DNA of 64,000 nt, taken from an uncultured Alistipes sp. (GTDB taxonomy: Bacteria; Bacteroidota; Bacteroidia; Bacteroidales; Rikenellaceae). Both the position numbers and the translations under genes were made by a program. The stretch is taken from the NCBI GenBank assembly GCA_900546065.1, contig URBK01000016.1, forward strand, positions 3,182-67,181, written 5' to 3'. Below the pieces are notes generated by a model that worked only from the letters and a program-made list of their open reading frames with translations, was not told the origin of the DNA and did no database searches. Shown here one piece after another: positions 24,310-34,605 of the stretch (position 1 is the first letter of the stretch; every line of letters starts with the position of its first letter).

Positions 24310-25437
24310 TTACAGTACCCCCTTGCTCGAAGGCAGCTCGCTGCTGAAGACATCGCGCCGCACGGCCATCTTCAGGGCGCGGGCGAAGGCCTTGAACACC
24401 CCTTCGATCATGTGGTGGTTGTTCTCGCCGCGGGCCTGCACGTGAAGGTTGCAGCGCATCGCTGCACACAACGACTTGAAAAAGTGGCTGAACATCTCGG
24501 TCGGCACGTCGCCCACATACTCACGCGTGAAGGGTACGTCCCACGAAAAGTCGATACGCCCGCCGAAATCTATCAACACCATGGCACGGCTCTCGTCCAT
24601 CGGCAGCACGAACCCGTAACGGTCGATGCCGCGCTTCGATCCCAGAGCGTCATATATAGCCTCTCCGAGAGCTATGGCCACATCCTCGACAGTGTGGTGT
24701 TCATCCACCTTCAAATCGCCGCGGCACGCAACCGACAGCGACATACCCGAATGGTGCGGTATCTGATCCAGCATGTGATCGAAGAATTTAAGCCCCGTAT
24801 CGATACGGCTTTCACCCTTGCCGTCGAGATCGACCTCGACACGGATATCCGTCTCCGACGTGCGGCGCGCAACGACGGCACGGCGCTCCGTACGGCGCAG
24901 GAACTCGGCCACATCGGCCCACGAATCGGTCATCAGCACACAACTCAACGCGCAAGGTTTTCCTGCCAACATACGCTCACCATCCTCGGGACGCTGCAAC
25001 AGCACCGCCCGCGCACCGAGATTATACGCCAGCTCGACATCCGTAGCGCGGTCGCCTATAACGTAACTCGACGCCAGATCGTAACTGCCGTCCATATAGC
25101 GACAGAACATTCCCGTACGGGGCTTGCGCGTCGGGGTATTATCCTCGGGCATTGAACGGTCGATAAGTTCGTCCGAGAATATCACCCCCTCGCCCGCCAA
25201 TGTCTTCAACATCTTGCGGTGCGCCGGCCAGAAGGTCTCCTCGGGAAAGGATGCCGTACCCAGACCGTCCTGATTCGATGCCAGAACCATGTCGTAGTCC
25301 AGCGCCGAAAGCGAGCGCAGCGCCGAGATCGCCCCCGGCACAAACTCCAGTTTTTCGAGCGAGTCGACCTGCATATCCTCCACAGGCTCGACGATGATCG
25401 TGCCGTCACGATCAATGAACAGAGCTTTCCGTTTCAT
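24310..25437 (-). CDS. hisB: Bifunctional HisB, histidinol-phosphatase / imidazoleglycerol-phosphate dehydratase
   Basis: A 375-residue enzyme for two late steps of the pathway. The N-terminal HAD phosphatase (about 1-165) has the nucleophile motif FIDRDGT. The C-terminal dehydratase (about 180-375) has [14 protein letters not shown] and [16 protein letters not shown], which supply the metal-binding His and Glu residues. I use ATG 25437; an in-frame TTG lies 9 nt upstream. The start overlaps hisC by 26 nt, with GAGGAG just before it acting as a possible ribosome site. Confidence 0.95.
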   Translation of the reverse strand: MKRKALFIDRDGTIIVEPVEDMQVDSLEKLEFVPGAISALRSLSALDYDMVLASNQDGLGTASFPEETFWPAHRKMLKTLAGEGVIFSDELIDRSMPEDNTPTRKPRTGMFCRYMDGSYDLASSYVIGDRATDVELAYNLGARAVLLQRPEDGERMLAGKPCALSCVLMTDSWADVAEFLRRTERRAVVARRTSETDIRVEVDLDGKGESRIDTGLKFFDHMLDQIPHHSGMSLSVACRGDLKVDEHHTVEDVAIALGEAIYDALGSKRGIDRYGFVLPMDESRAMVLIDFGGRIDFSWDVPFTREYVGDVPTEMFSHFFKSLCAAMRCNLHVQARGENNHHMIEGVFKAFARALKMAVRRDVFSSELPSSKGVL

Positions 25438-26476
25438 ACTCCTCAAGCGATTCCAACAGTTTTTCGTTCTCTTCCTCCAATCCTATCGTTATGCGCAGGC
25501 ACCCTTCGCACCCCTTCACGCGGCTGCGGTTGCGGACGATTATGCCGTCGCTTATAAGGTGGTCATACACGGCATCAGCATCGTCGAAGCGCACCAACAG
25601 GAAATTGGCGTCGCTCGGATATACGTGCCGAACGATCGACATCTGCGCCAACGTCTGCGCCACCACTGCGCGCTGGGCCTTGATCTGCGTAACCTGATCG
25701 TCAACGGGACGATCCAGCAGAGCCTTTACGATACGCATCGTCGCCTCGCTGATGTTGTACGGATACTTGACCATCGACATAAGCTCTATGATACGTTTGT
25801 CGGCCAAGGCCAATCCGATACGAAGACCAGCCATCGCCCACGCCTTCGACATGGTCTGAAGCACCACGATACGCGGACGCGTGAATATCTCGTCCTTGAG
25901 ACCCTCAGTCTCGGAGAAGTCGATATACGCCTCATCGACGACCGTTATGCCGTCGAACGAATCGGCCAGACGCAGCATCTCCTCGCGCGGGAAGGCATTT
26001 CCCGTCGGGTTGTTTGGCGAGCAGAGGAACATGGCTTTCGTATGGGCGTCGGCACGCGCCAGCATCGCATCCACCGGAAGCGAAAAATCCACCCCGAGCT
26101 GCACCTCACGCACCTCGATGTCGTTTATGGCCGCAGCAACCTTATACATGCCGTAACTCGGGGCTATGGCCACGACATTATCCTCGCGCGGCTCACAGAA
26201 TATACGGAATATGAGGTCTATGGCCTCGTCGCTGCCGTTGCCGATAAAGATATTCTCCGCCGGCACGCCCTTGATGGCCGACAGCCGCGCCTTCAGGCGC
26301 CGCTGGTGCGGATCGGGATAACGGTTATATCCGTTCTCGTAGGGGCTCTCGTTGGCATCGAGGAATGTTCCCAGCTCACCCTGATACTCGTCCCGCGCCG
26401 TCGAATAGGGCGTCAGGTTGGCTATGTTATGACGCACGAGCCTGTCTATTTCACTTCTTTCCATCTTACACGTCAT
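25412..26476 (-). CDS. hisC: Histidinol-phosphate aminotransferase
   Basis: A 354-residue PLP aminotransferase of fold type [42 protein letters not shown] and [18 protein letters not shown] (PLP Lys in SKAW) are standard HisC motifs. I start at ATG 26476 because it overlaps the hisD stop (ATGA at 26473-26476); the frame is open much further upstream only as a shadow of hisD. Confidence 0.95.
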   Translation of the reverse strand: MTCKMERSEIDRLVRHNIANLTPYSTARDEYQGELGTFLDANESPYENGYNRYPDPHQRRLKARLSAIKGVPAENIFIGNGSDEAIDLIFRIFCEPREDNVVAIAPSYGMYKVAAAINDIEVREVQLGVDFSLPVDAMLARADAHTKAMFLCSPNNPTGNAFPREEMLRLADSFDGITVVDEAYIDFSETEGLKDEIFTRPRIVVLQTMSKAWAMAGLRIGLALADKRIIELMSMVKYPYNISEATMRIVKALLDRPVDDQVTQIKAQRAVVAQTLAQMSIVRHVYPSDANFLLVRFDDADAVYDHLISDGIIVRNRSRVKGCEGCLRITIGLEEENEKLLESLEEYETESSVH

Positions 26477-27759
26477 TTTACCGTTTCGTTCATCCTCACC
26501 TTCACGGCCTCGGCATGGGCCTGCAAACCTTCGGCATCGGCCATGGCGATAATGGTCGGGGCAAGCGCCGCCAACCCCTCGCGCGAGAGCTCCTGTATGG
26601 TCATCTTGCGCATGAAGCTGTCGATATTGACACCGCTGCACGAGTGTGCCCACCCCGATGTCGGAAGCGTATGGTTGGTACCCGAGGCGTAGTCCCCGGC
26701 ACTCTCGGGCGAATACGCCCCGACGAATACCGATCCTGCAGCCGTTATGTGGTCCACAACCGACCACGCATCGCGCATCATCACGATCAGGTGCTCGGCC
26801 GCATACATATTGGCAAAGTCGACCATCTGCTCCCTGCTGTCGAATACGATAATACGGCTGTGTGACAATGAATCGGCCACAAAATCCTCACGCGACAGCA
26901 TAGCGGCCTGCCGCTGCACCTCCGCCGCCACAACTTCAGCAAACGCGCGGTCGTCGCATACGACCATAGCCTGACTGTCACGGCCGTGCTCGGCCTGCGA
27001 GAGCATGTCGGCCGCAACGAACGACGGCGATGCCGATCTATCGGCCATAACCATCACCTCCGACGGCCCTGCGGGCATGTCGATCGAGGTGTTGCGGCCG
27101 CTGACCATCTGTTTGGCAGCTGTGACGTAACGGTTGCCCGGGCCGAATATCTTGTCCACCTTGGGGATGCTCTCCGTACCGTATGCCATGGCGGCCACGG
27201 CCTGCGCCCCGCCTGCCTTATATACCGCACCGACACCGCACTGACGCGCCGCATAGAGAACCTCGGCAGCCACGCGTCCGTTACGGTCGGTAGGCGTACA
27301 CATCACGATACGGCCGCAGCCGGCAATCGAAGCCGGCAGTGCAAGCATCAGCACCGTCGAGAAGAGCGGCGCCGTACCGCCGGGTATATACAGCCCCACA
27401 CACCCTATCGGCACGGGGCGTTGTATGCAGGTGACACCCGCCGTGGTCTCGACACGCACCTCATGCGGCAGCTGCGCACGGTGAAAGGCCGAGATATTGG
27501 CAATGGCCACGTCGATGGCGCACTTCAACTCCTCGCCTACGGCCTGCTCGGCCTCCGAGAACTCCTCCTCCGAGACACGAAGCGCAGCGAGGCGCACACC
27601 GTCGATCTCCTCGGCCAGAGCGTAGAGAGCCTTGTCGCCCTCGCGTGCTACACGCTCGACGATAGCCTCGACACGCGCCGCAACCTGCGTATCGCCGCTG
27701 CCGGCACGGCGGCACAACTCCGCCCACCGCTCCCGAGGCGGATTGATGAACATATCCAT
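26473..27759 (-). CDS. hisD: Histidinol dehydrogenase
   Basis: A 428-residue zinc enzyme catalysing the last two oxidations to histidine. VGLYIPGGTAPLFSTVLMLA, DMPAGPSEVMVMAD, DMLSQAEHGRDSQAM (catalytic residues) and TNHTLPTSGWAHSCSG are characteristic. The start is 3 nt after hisG, and a second Met two codons in is also possible. Confidence 0.96.
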   Translation of the reverse strand: MDMFINPPRERWAELCRRAGSGDTQVAARVEAIVERVAREGDKALYALAEEIDGVRLAALRVSEEEFSEAEQAVGEELKCAIDVAIANISAFHRAQLPHEVRVETTAGVTCIQRPVPIGCVGLYIPGGTAPLFSTVLMLALPASIAGCGRIVMCTPTDRNGRVAAEVLYAARQCGVGAVYKAGGAQAVAAMAYGTESIPKVDKIFGPGNRYVTAAKQMVSGRNTSIDMPAGPSEVMVMADRSASPSFVAADMLSQAEHGRDSQAMVVCDDRAFAEVVAAEVQRQAAMLSREDFVADSLSHSRIIVFDSREQMVDFANMYAAEHLIVMMRDAWSVVDHITAAGSVFVGAYSPESAGDYASGTNHTLPTSGWAHSCSGVNIDSFMRKMTIQELSREGLAALAPTIIAMADAEGLQAHAEAVKVRMNETVK

Positions 27760-27762
27760 AGT

Positions 27763-28614
27763 CTAAGGTATTATCTTGTCCAACGTAAGCACCAATATTC
27801 CCTCGGCGCCGATAGCCTTCAGCTGCCGCACCTTCTCCCACAGGTCGGCCGCATCCACAACCGAGTGCAGCGAACACCAACCCTCGGCCGCCAGAGGCAT
27901 CACCGTCGGGCTGCGCATGGCCGGAAGTATCTTCACCGCCTCGTCCAGAGCCGATGTCGGGATGTTCATGAGCACATACTTCTTCCCGCGGCTCACCTTC
28001 TCCGACTCGATGCGGAAGAGCAGCTCGTCGAGCAGCGCACGGTCCTCCTCCGAGAGATTGTGCCCAGCTATGAGCACGGCCTCCGATTCGAATACCCGCT
28101 CCACCTCCTTCAGGCCGTTCGATACGAGCGTTCCGCCCGACGAAACGATATCGAAGATCGCGTCGGCAATACCCGCCGCAGGAGCTATCTCGACCGAACC
28201 GGTTATAACCTCCAACTCGGCATCGACACCCTCCTGCTCAAGATAGCGGCGCAGGATCGAGGGGTACGACGTAGCGATACGCTTGCCGCGGAAATACTCC
28301 ACGCCCGCATATTCGTCACCCTTGGGTATTGCGAGCGATATGCGGCAGCCGCCGAAGCCCAGACGTGCGACGACCTCGACATCAAAGCCGCGCTCGGCCA
28401 CCTCGTTCAATCCGACGATACCGAGCGAGGCCGTGCCGTTGGCTACGACCTGCGGGATATCGTCATCGCGCAGGTAGAGCACCTCGATGGGGAAATTAGA
28501 CGCCTTCGACAGGAACTTGCGCTTGGCCTCGTCGACATTTATGCCGATCTCGCGCAGCAAAGCGACGCTCTGCTCATTGAGCCGGCCCTTGTTCTGAATA
28601 GCAATTCTCAACAT
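27763..28614 (-). CDS. hisG: ATP phosphoribosyltransferase, long form HisG
   Basis: A 283-residue first enzyme of histidine synthesis. LRIAIQNKGRL at the N-terminus and EITGSVEIAPAAGIADAI in the PRPP-binding region are typical. The C-terminal 75 residues, ending near GAEGILVLTLDKI, form the ACT-like HisG_C regulatory domain, so histidine feedback inhibition is expected. ATG 28614 is chosen because the residues encoded upstream (from 28662) are unlike HisG. The gene follows the leader peptide and attenuator at 28675-28791. Confidence 0.95.
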   Translation of the reverse strand: MLRIAIQNKGRLNEQSVALLREIGINVDEAKRKFLSKASNFPIEVLYLRDDDIPQVVANGTASLGIVGLNEVAERGFDVEVVARLGFGGCRISLAIPKGDEYAGVEYFRGKRIATSYPSILRRYLEQEGVDAELEVITGSVEIAPAAGIADAIFDIVSSGGTLVSNGLKEVERVFESEAVLIAGHNLSEEDRALLDELLFRIESEKVSRGKKYVLMNIPTSALDEAVKILPAMRSPTVMPLAAEGWCSLHSVVDAADLWEKVRQLKAIGAEGILVLTLDKIIP

Positions 28615-28674
28615 AACATATATTTTTTCGTTCGGCACCCGCGGCGGGCACCGCTGCAACATTTATATCCCTAC

Positions 28675-28714
28675 ATACGAAAAGAGGCCTACCGACAGCG
28701 GTAAGCCTCTTTTG
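28675..28714 (-). terminator. Attenuator hairpin of the his operon
   Basis: On the minus strand a 15-bp stem (28700-28714 with 28681-28695, one G-U pair) with a 4-nt loop ends in TTTT followed by CG. It lies between the leader peptide and hisG, where a full terminator makes sense only if it is conditional. The 7-nt tip of its 3' arm (plus-strand cctaccg, 28689-28695) is repeated at 28737-28743 around the leader stop codon, giving a competing antiterminator strand. Confidence 0.75.
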
Positions 28715-28737
28715 GAATCGTCACGCCACTCCACGAC

Positions 28738-28791
28738 CTACCGTACCTTTCGCAAGATATGGTGGTGATGGATATGGTTGAAACGTATCAT
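28738..28791 (-). CDS. His-rich leader peptide of the his operon (HisL-like)
   Basis: A 17-codon ORF on the minus strand, MIRFNHIHHHHILRKVR, followed by TAG. Five of 17 residues are His, four of them consecutive. It begins about 60 nt after the predicted transcription start and is followed by a terminator hairpin 24 nt further on, the classical layout of a ribosome-mediated attenuator. Stalling at the His codons would leave the 7-nt segment at 28737-28743 free to pair with the 5' arm of the terminator and allow read-through. Confidence 0.75.
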   Translation of the reverse strand: MIRFNHIHHHHILRKVR

Positions 28792-28859
28792 TGTTTACTT
28801 TACTCTTTTCAGTATACTTCTATTTGACGCGACGGAATAATTTTCGTCCGATGTCAATG

Positions 28860-28891
28860 CAAATATAGCGTTTTATTCCCAAACGGCGCAA
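28860..28891 (-). promoter_or_regulatory. Promoter of the his operon
   Basis: The minus strand has TTG (28889-28891), a 21-nt spacer and TATATTTG (28860-28867). The transcript would begin near 28853 and carry a leader of about 240 nt before hisG. Confidence 0.7.
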
Positions 28892-28992
28892 CGCGCATCC
28901 GAAAATTATTGCTCCGGCCCGACAAACACGCATAAAAATGCCATAAACCGAAATTTCGGGTCAAAGCATGGTGACGATCCGAATATATTGCC

Positions 28993-29000
28993 TATATTTG
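28993..29000 (+). promoter_or_regulatory. -7 box upstream of the TapB-like gene
   Basis: TATATTTG matches the consensus; the -33 element is not clear. The gene starts 93 nt further on. Confidence 0.5.
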
Positions 29001-29092
29001 AATAACCGATGCACGCGCCTTCGGTTCGGCTAACGCGAACGCACGTGCATCCCATATAAAAACAAGGTAAACCAAAACAACCGCACAAGACA

Positions 29093-29764
29093 ATGAAACG
29101 AACACTTATTCTCATGGCCCTGATGCTGATCTCGGCCGCAGCCGTGGCACAGGACAACTGGTTCTTCCCCGCACAGGGCAAGGTCAACTGCTACACCACC
29201 ACCGTAAAATCCATGTCGGGCAGCCAAACCATGTACTCCAAGATAAGGAGCGCCGCCGGCGACAACGCCATCACTGTCACAAGCAAGGTATTCACATCGG
29301 CCGACGCCGCTGCCCCAGCGCAGACTTCGTCCGTAAAATACAACATCACGGATGATGCCTATGTCATCGATTTCAAGGATGCGCTCTCGTCGATAATGGG
29401 ATCTATGCAGGATGTCGACATGACCGAATCGTCGGGAGAGATGATCTACCCCAAGAATCCCGAAAACGGCAAAAACTACGGAACAGCCACTATGAAGTTT
29501 GCGGCCAGCATGATGGGCACGGATATCAACATCGAGGCGCAGGTCAAGGACCGTGCCGTGACTGCCGCCGAAACCGTAGAGGTGCCTGCAGGCAAATTCG
29601 ATTGTCTGAAGTTCGAGGAGACCGTCGAGGTCGAATTGATGGGACAGCCTGTCAAAACCAAAAACACCTCATGGATATCGCGCGGCGTGGGCGTGGTCAA
29701 GCAGACTACCGACTCGATGAACGGCATGGTCATGGTCACGATGGAACTGACATCTGTGGAATAG
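29093..29764 (+). CDS. TapB/DUF3108-like exported protein
   Basis: A 223-residue protein with a cleavable signal peptide (LILMALMLISAAAVAQ). The mature part is beta-rich with the pattern VEVPAGKFDCLKFEE and YSKIRS typical of the TapB family of periplasmic or outer-membrane-associated proteins found widely in Bacteroidetes. Its function is not established. It is a single-gene unit between the divergent his operon and a convergent gene. A hairpin at 29788-29821 follows. Confidence 0.7.
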   Translation: MKRTLILMALMLISAAAVAQDNWFFPAQGKVNCYTTTVKSMSGSQTMYSKIRSAAGDNAITVTSKVFTSADAAAPAQTSSVKYNITDDAYVIDFKDALSSIMGSMQDVDMTESSGEMIYPKNPENGKNYGTATMKFAASMMGTDINIEAQVKDRAVTAAETVEVPAGKFDCLKFEETVEVELMGQPVKTKNTSWISRGVGVVKQTTDSMNGMVMVTMELTSVE

Positions 29765-29787
29765 AGACAATATTTTATATATAACGG

Positions 29788-29821
29788 ATGCGGGGAGATA
29801 CTGAAAAGTACCTCCCCGCAT
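29788..29821. terminator. Hairpin between convergent genes, GAAA tetraloop
   Basis: A 10-bp stem (29788-29797 with 29812-29821) continues after one mismatch into a 4-bp stem closed by a GAAA loop. No T run follows, so termination strength is uncertain. Confidence 0.55.
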
Positions 29822-29838
29822 TCATAATACAGGCACGG

Positions 29839-30423
29839 TCACGACTCGGGTGCCGAAGAGTCTATGCGCACCTTTACATAATGGTATCCCAGACGCCGCA
29901 ACGCGATCGAGACACCGAGCTGGTAAAACACCTTCGTCGTGCGGGCAAAGACATGGAAGGCCATTACGCTCTGAGGCTCGATCTGCTCCTTGCGTATCAT
30001 CGACAGCGCCGTATGGGCCGCACGCCGAACGGCATCCTCTATCTTCACGGCCTCCTCGCTGCCTGACTTGCAGCCCAGAAGGCACTCGGTGACATACTCG
30101 TCCATGCAGTCGAAACCTCGCGGCGAAGCCATCAGCGCATACCAGTCATCCACATTCTTGTACTCGCCCCACGACTTGTCCCACAATACGGCGGCGCCCA
30201 TGCCCAGATAACATGCCCACGCCACCGCGGCCGCCGGGTAATCGGCGATCTGCGGCACGGCCGCAGCCATATATTCCGGTGCCGACGTACGCCACTTGCC
30301 GTCCAGCTCCTCAACATCGATCATCTGCCCGTCCAACAACCCGTCCGCCGTACACGACTCGACAAGAGCCTGCGACACCCGTTGCTCGAAGGCATCGAGA
30401 TATTCACGATCCTTAGTCTCCAT
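29839..30423 (-). CDS. Conserved-looking protein of unknown function
   Basis: A 194-residue soluble protein that I do not recognise. It appears mostly alpha-helical, with a Trp-rich central part (WACYLGMGAAVLWDKSWGEYKNVDDWYALM) and no signal peptide or metal-binding motif. Codon use and the open frame look like those of neighbouring real genes. It lies downstream of galM on the same strand, but the galM terminator separates them, so it is probably transcribed on its own from the short gap at 30424-30504. Confidence 0.6.
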   Translation of the reverse strand: METKDREYLDAFEQRVSQALVESCTADGLLDGQMIDVEELDGKWRTSAPEYMAAAVPQIADYPAAAVAWACYLGMGAAVLWDKSWGEYKNVDDWYALMASPRGFDCMDEYVTECLLGCKSGSEEAVKIEDAVRRAAHTALSMIRKEQIEPQSVMAFHVFARTTKVFYQLGVSIALRRLGYHYVKVRIDSSAPES

Positions 30424-30504
30424 TTTGCTTACAACTTGCGGTTACATAAATTACGTGCGCCCGTCTCCAGCCATACATACGCTCGCCACGCGGCACGCAC
30501 ATCG

Positions 30505-30536
30505 AAAAAAAGGGTCGGCAGCCGCAGCCCCGACCC
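30505..30536 (-). terminator. Terminator of the ychF/gltX/galM strand
   Basis: A 7-bp GC-rich stem (30512-30518 with 30530-30536) is followed on the minus strand by seven T (30505-30511), just downstream of galM. Confidence 0.85.
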
Positions 30537-30554
30537 CTGTTGCATTGCCTGCGA

Positions 30555-31610
30555 TCAGAACGTTCCCAGACGGAAGACGATCTTCTGGCAATAAGTCTCG
30601 CCGGGACGCAGCAGAATAGAGGGGAAGTCGGCGTGGTTCACCGCGTCGGGATAGTTCTGGCACTCGATGGCCACACCTGCATAATCCTCATATCGGCCAC
30701 CCGACTTCGTAACGGGGCATCCGCCCGCAAGCCAGTTGCCCGTATATACCATCGCACCGGCCTGTGACGAGAGTATCTCGACCTTGCGGCCCGTAGCCTC
30801 ACAGCGCAGCTCACCCATGCGGCTCAGGATATTGGGACGCCAGCCATCCAGCACGAAGTAGTGGTCGTAACCGCGGAAATCCTTCATGTGGTTGAACTCC
30901 GAGTCGATATCCTTACCCAGAATACGGCCCGTAGTGAAATCCTGCGGCGTACCCTTCACGTCAAGATAACGGCCCGTAGGTATCTGTGTCGGGTCCATCT
31001 CCAGCACACGCGAGCAGTCGAGCTGCAACTCGTGGTCGAGGATCGTGCGTCCGCTGCCCTCACCCGCAAGGTTCCAATATACGTGGTTCGTAAGGTTTAC
31101 GACCGTAGTCTTGTCGGTACGTGCCATGTAGGTGATCTCCAGAGCGTCATCGTCGTCGAAGTAGAAGCCCGCCTCGACATATACCTCGCCCGGGTAATTC
31201 TGGTCACCGTCGGCCGACACCAGCGAGAAGACCACACGGTTGGTCTCCACACGGCTCTCCCACACGCGGTTGGCAAAGCCTTTCGAGCCGCCGTGCAGGT
31301 GGTTGACTCCATTATTGATCTCGAGGCGGTACTCCACCCCCTCGATCGTCATACGGCCGCGCGCTATGCGGTTGGCAACACGGCCGACACTCTTGCCGCT
31401 GGCGGCGCCGTCTCCGAAGTAGCTCATCGGATCCTTGTATCCCAGCACCACGTCGTCGATCTTGCCGTCGCGGTCGGGAACCTTCACCGACACGATCGAT
31501 GCTCCTATGTTGCACAGCTGCACCTCGCAGCCCTTCGAGTTGCGTATCGTGTAGAGCACGATAGCCTCGCCTTCGGGGGTCGAACCCCACACTTGCTGTA
31601 ATATCTCCAT
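30555..31610 (-). CDS. galM: Aldose 1-epimerase (galactose mutarotase)
   Basis: A 351-residue cytosolic enzyme that interconverts alpha and beta anomers of hexoses. The substrate His residues lie in NGVNHLHGG and NLTNHVYWNL, and the catalytic Glu is in VAIECQNYPDAVNH. The start codon overlaps the gltX stop by one base (TAATG), so it is translated from the gltX message, an unusual partner for a sugar enzyme. Confidence 0.92.
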   Translation of the reverse strand: MEILQQVWGSTPEGEAIVLYTIRNSKGCEVQLCNIGASIVSVKVPDRDGKIDDVVLGYKDPMSYFGDGAASGKSVGRVANRIARGRMTIEGVEYRLEINNGVNHLHGGSKGFANRVWESRVETNRVVFSLVSADGDQNYPGEVYVEAGFYFDDDDALEITYMARTDKTTVVNLTNHVYWNLAGEGSGRTILDHELQLDCSRVLEMDPTQIPTGRYLDVKGTPQDFTTGRILGKDIDSEFNHMKDFRGYDHYFVLDGWRPNILSRMGELRCEATGRKVEILSSQAGAMVYTGNWLAGGCPVTKSGGRYEDYAGVAIECQNYPDAVNHADFPSILLRPGETYCQKIVFRLGTF

Positions 31611-33145
31611 TATTCTACAGGTTTTAGATTGGCCAAAAGATAGTCTATGCGGCGCAGGGTCTCCTCCTTGCCGAGGAACGACGTCACGTCATACATGCCC
31701 GGGCCCTTGCCGGCACCGACCAACGCCAGACGCAGTGTATTCATCACCTGCCCCATACCGTAACCCTTCCCGGCGATCCATGCATTGACCACACGCTCGG
31801 TATTCTCCAGCGAGAAGTCGTCGATCGAAGCCAACACCTCGCGCACCTCGGCCAGATGTGCCGGATTGTCACCCTTCCAATACTTCTTCACCTGCTTCTC
31901 GTCATACTCGTGCGGGGCGATGAAGAAATATGAGGTCAGATCCCAAAGATCGGTTATGAACGTCGCGCGCTCCTTCATGATACCCGCGGCGCGACCGGCG
32001 ATCTCGTCCGGGACCTCGACGCCATGTTCACGCAGTATGGGCTGGAACAACGCAGCCAGCTCGGCATCGCTCTTGCGGTGCATATACTGGGCGTTGAACC
32101 ACTTGGCCTTGTCGGGCTGGAAACGCGCGCCCGACTTCGAGACGCGATCCAGCGAGAAGGCATCTATAAGCTCCTGCATAGAGAAGATCTCCTGCTCGGT
32201 TCCGGGATTCCATCCAAGCAATGCAAGCATATTCACGAATGCCTCGGGGAAATATCCGTCCTCACGGTATCCGCGTGCCGTCTCACCCGTCGATGGCGAC
32301 CGCCAGAAGAGCGGGAAGACCGGGAATCCCATCTTGTCGCCGTCACGCTTCGAGAGCTTGCCGCCACCCGTAGGCTTCAGCAGCAGCGGAAGGTGCGCAA
32401 ACTGCGGACGGCTCGACTCCCACCCGAAGGCGCGGTAAAGCAGATAGTGCAGCGGCAGCGACGGCAGCCACTCCTCGCCGCGGATCACGTGCGAGATCTC
32501 CATAAGGTGGTCATCCACGATATTTGCCAAGTGATATGTCGGCAGGGCATCGACACTCTTATACAGTACCTTGTCATCGAGCGTCGAGGTGTTCACCTTG
32601 ACATGGCCGCGGATCAGGTCGTCCATCTCGACCGTCTCGTTGACAGGCATCTTGAAGCGTATAACCCACTGGTCGCCGCGGTCGATGCGCTCACGCACCT
32701 CCTCCGCCGACAGAGACAGCGACGTCGGCAACTTCTCGCGTACCGTATAGTTATAGGCGAAAGTCTCGCCGCGCGACTCGCACTCCTTGCGCAGGGCGTC
32801 CAGCTCGGCCGCCGTGTCGAAGGCGTAGTATGCCCACCCCGCTTCGACAAGCTGCAAGGCATATTTGAGATATATCTCGCGGCGTTCGCTCTGACGATAG
32901 GGAGCGTGCGGGCCCCCGACACCGACACCCTCGTCGATCTCGATACCGCACCAGCGCAACGACTCGATTATATACTCCTCGGCTCCCGGCACGAAACGCT
33001 GAGAGTCGGTATCCTCTATACGCAGGATCATCTTGCCCCCGTGGTTGCGGGCAAACAGATAGTTGTAAAGTGCCGTACGTACGCCTCCCATGTGAAGGGG
33101 TCCCGTAGGACTCGGCGCAAAGCGCACCCTTACTTGCTGTGACAT
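31610..33145 (-). CDS. gltX: Glutamate-tRNA ligase
   Basis: A 511-residue class I synthetase that charges tRNA-Glu. The HIGH-type motif is in [17 protein letters not shown] and the KMSKS-type loop is GGKLSKRDG. The C-terminal half is the helical anticodon-binding domain. The window also encodes a separate glutaminyl-tRNA synthetase (glnS), so GltX here is likely the discriminating form. Downstream of ychF with a 73-nt gap. Confidence 0.95.
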   Translation of the reverse strand: MSQQVRVRFAPSPTGPLHMGGVRTALYNYLFARNHGGKMILRIEDTDSQRFVPGAEEYIIESLRWCGIEIDEGVGVGGPHAPYRQSERREIYLKYALQLVEAGWAYYAFDTAAELDALRKECESRGETFAYNYTVREKLPTSLSLSAEEVRERIDRGDQWVIRFKMPVNETVEMDDLIRGHVKVNTSTLDDKVLYKSVDALPTYHLANIVDDHLMEISHVIRGEEWLPSLPLHYLLYRAFGWESSRPQFAHLPLLLKPTGGGKLSKRDGDKMGFPVFPLFWRSPSTGETARGYREDGYFPEAFVNMLALLGWNPGTEQEIFSMQELIDAFSLDRVSKSGARFQPDKAKWFNAQYMHRKSDAELAALFQPILREHGVEVPDEIAGRAAGIMKERATFITDLWDLTSYFFIAPHEYDEKQVKKYWKGDNPAHLAEVREVLASIDDFSLENTERVVNAWIAGKGYGMGQVMNTLRLALVGAGKGPGMYDVTSFLGKEETLRRIDYLLANLKPVE

Positions 33146-33218
33146 GTCTTTATGATATTGTTTGATTGTCTACGTTATACCGTTACCTTATTTTGCCGTC
33201 AAATTATGGTTCTCTTCA

Positions 33219-34316
33219 TCACACGTTGAACAGGAAGTGCATTATGTCGCCGTCCTGCACCACATAGTCCTTACCCTCGATGCCGATCTTGCCCACGTCG
33301 CGGCACGCCTTCTCCGAGCCGAGCGCAACGTAATCGTCATACTTGATAACCTCGGCACGGATGAAGCCGCGCTCGAAATCCGTATGGATGATACCTGCCG
33401 TCTGCGGAGCCTTCATACCGCGCACGAAAGTCCATGCACGGCTCTCGTCGGCACCCGTCGTGAAGAATGTCTCAAGGTTGAGCAGTCGGTAGGCCGCCTT
33501 TATCAGGCGGTTCACACCCGACTCCTCAAGCCCCATGTCCTGAAGGAACATGCGCCGCTCCTCGTAATCCTCCAACTCGGCGATGTCGGCCTCGGTCGCC
33601 GCCGCCACGATCAACATCTCGGCATTCTCGTCGGCAATTGCCGCACGCACCGCCTCGGTATAGGCATTGCCCGTAACGGCGCTCTTGTCGTCGACGTTGC
33701 AGACGTACAACACCGGTTTGTCGGTCAGCAGGCTCAAATCGGCCACCAGCTTGCGGTCCTCCTTCTCCAGAGGCACCGTACGCGCACTGCGGCCCTGCTC
33801 CAGCGCCGCCTTGTAGAGCGACAGTATCTCGAACTGGCGTTTGGCGGTCTTGTCACCCGCCGTTGCCTGCTTCTGGCACTTGCCTATGCGGTTCTCCACC
33901 GTCTCGAGATCCTTCAACTGAAGCTCCGTGTCGATGATCTCCTTGTCTCGCACGGGGTCGATCGAACCGTCTACATGGGTTATGTTGCCGTTGTCGAAGC
34001 AGCGCAGTACGTGTATGATGGCATTTGTATTACGTATGTTGCCCAGAAACTTGTTGCCCAGACCCTCACCCTTCGAGGCGCCCTTTACAAGGCCCGCAAT
34101 GTCGACAATCTCAATAGTGGTTGGAATGACACGTTTGGGTTTGTCGATCTCGGCCAGACGCACAAGACGCTCATCGGGTACGGTGATGACACCTACGTTG
34201 GGTTCGATCGTACAGAAAGGGAAATTGGCCGCCTGCGCCTTAGCGTTCGACAGGCAGTTGAAAAGAGTCGATTTGCCGACATTGGGCAGACCGACTATAC
34301 CGCATTGTAAAGCCAT
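33219..34316 (-). CDS. ychF: YchF/OLA1 family P-loop ATPase
   Basis: A 365-residue member of the Obg-related family that prefers ATP. It has P-loop GLPNVGKST (residues 8-16), NVDDK in the base-recognition region, a coiled-coil insert and a C-terminal TGS/ubiquitin-like domain ending IMHFLFNV. Relatives bind ribosomes and respond to redox stress. A textbook promoter lies at 34355-34386. Confidence 0.95.
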   Translation of the reverse strand: MALQCGIVGLPNVGKSTLFNCLSNAKAQAANFPFCTIEPNVGVITVPDERLVRLAEIDKPKRVIPTTIEIVDIAGLVKGASKGEGLGNKFLGNIRNTNAIIHVLRCFDNGNITHVDGSIDPVRDKEIIDTELQLKDLETVENRIGKCQKQATAGDKTAKRQFEILSLYKAALEQGRSARTVPLEKEDRKLVADLSLLTDKPVLYVCNVDDKSAVTGNAYTEAVRAAIADENAEMLIVAAATEADIAELEDYEERRMFLQDMGLEESGVNRLIKAAYRLLNLETFFTTGADESRAWTFVRGMKAPQTAGIIHTDFERGFIRAEVIKYDDYVALGSEKACRDVGKIGIEGKDYVVQDGDIMHFLFNV

Positions 34317-34354
34317 GAATATCTAAAATTTCAATTTACATTCAAAACCAGTGG

Positions 34355-34386
34355 CAAAGATAGTGAAAGCCGAGCGCAGAGACAAA
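34355..34386 (-). promoter_or_regulatory. Promoter of ychF
   Basis: The minus strand has TTTG (34383-34386), a 20-nt spacer and TATCTTTG (34355-34362). Confidence 0.8.
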
Positions 34387-34605
34387 TAGAAAAACAATGT
34401 TTTTCAGAATTTGGCTCGACCGAGGCGCAAATTATTTTTACAATTCATCTCCAAAATATCGGCCCATAACGGCAGAATATTCCAGCGTGTGGGTTTTCCT
34501 CCCTGACGGAGCCTCTGTACACAACAGTCGCAATCGCATAAATTTTGCATAAAAACCCGTTATGCACATATCGACACCGTGCGCAACGCTTAGGAGGTTT
34601 TTTTC
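34387..34605. other. AT-rich divergent spacer, no gene seen
   Basis: The stretch between the divergent ychF and lysA promoters holds no supported gene. Overlapping short frames at 34438-34639 lack coding character. It contains a 7-bp hairpin (34546-34552 with 34560-34566) of unknown meaning. Confidence 0.6.

Noticed and set aside
26986-28704. 572-codon plus-strand ORF opposite hisD and hisG
   Set aside because: Antisense shadow typical of GC-rich genes; hisD and hisG are unmistakable on the minus strand.
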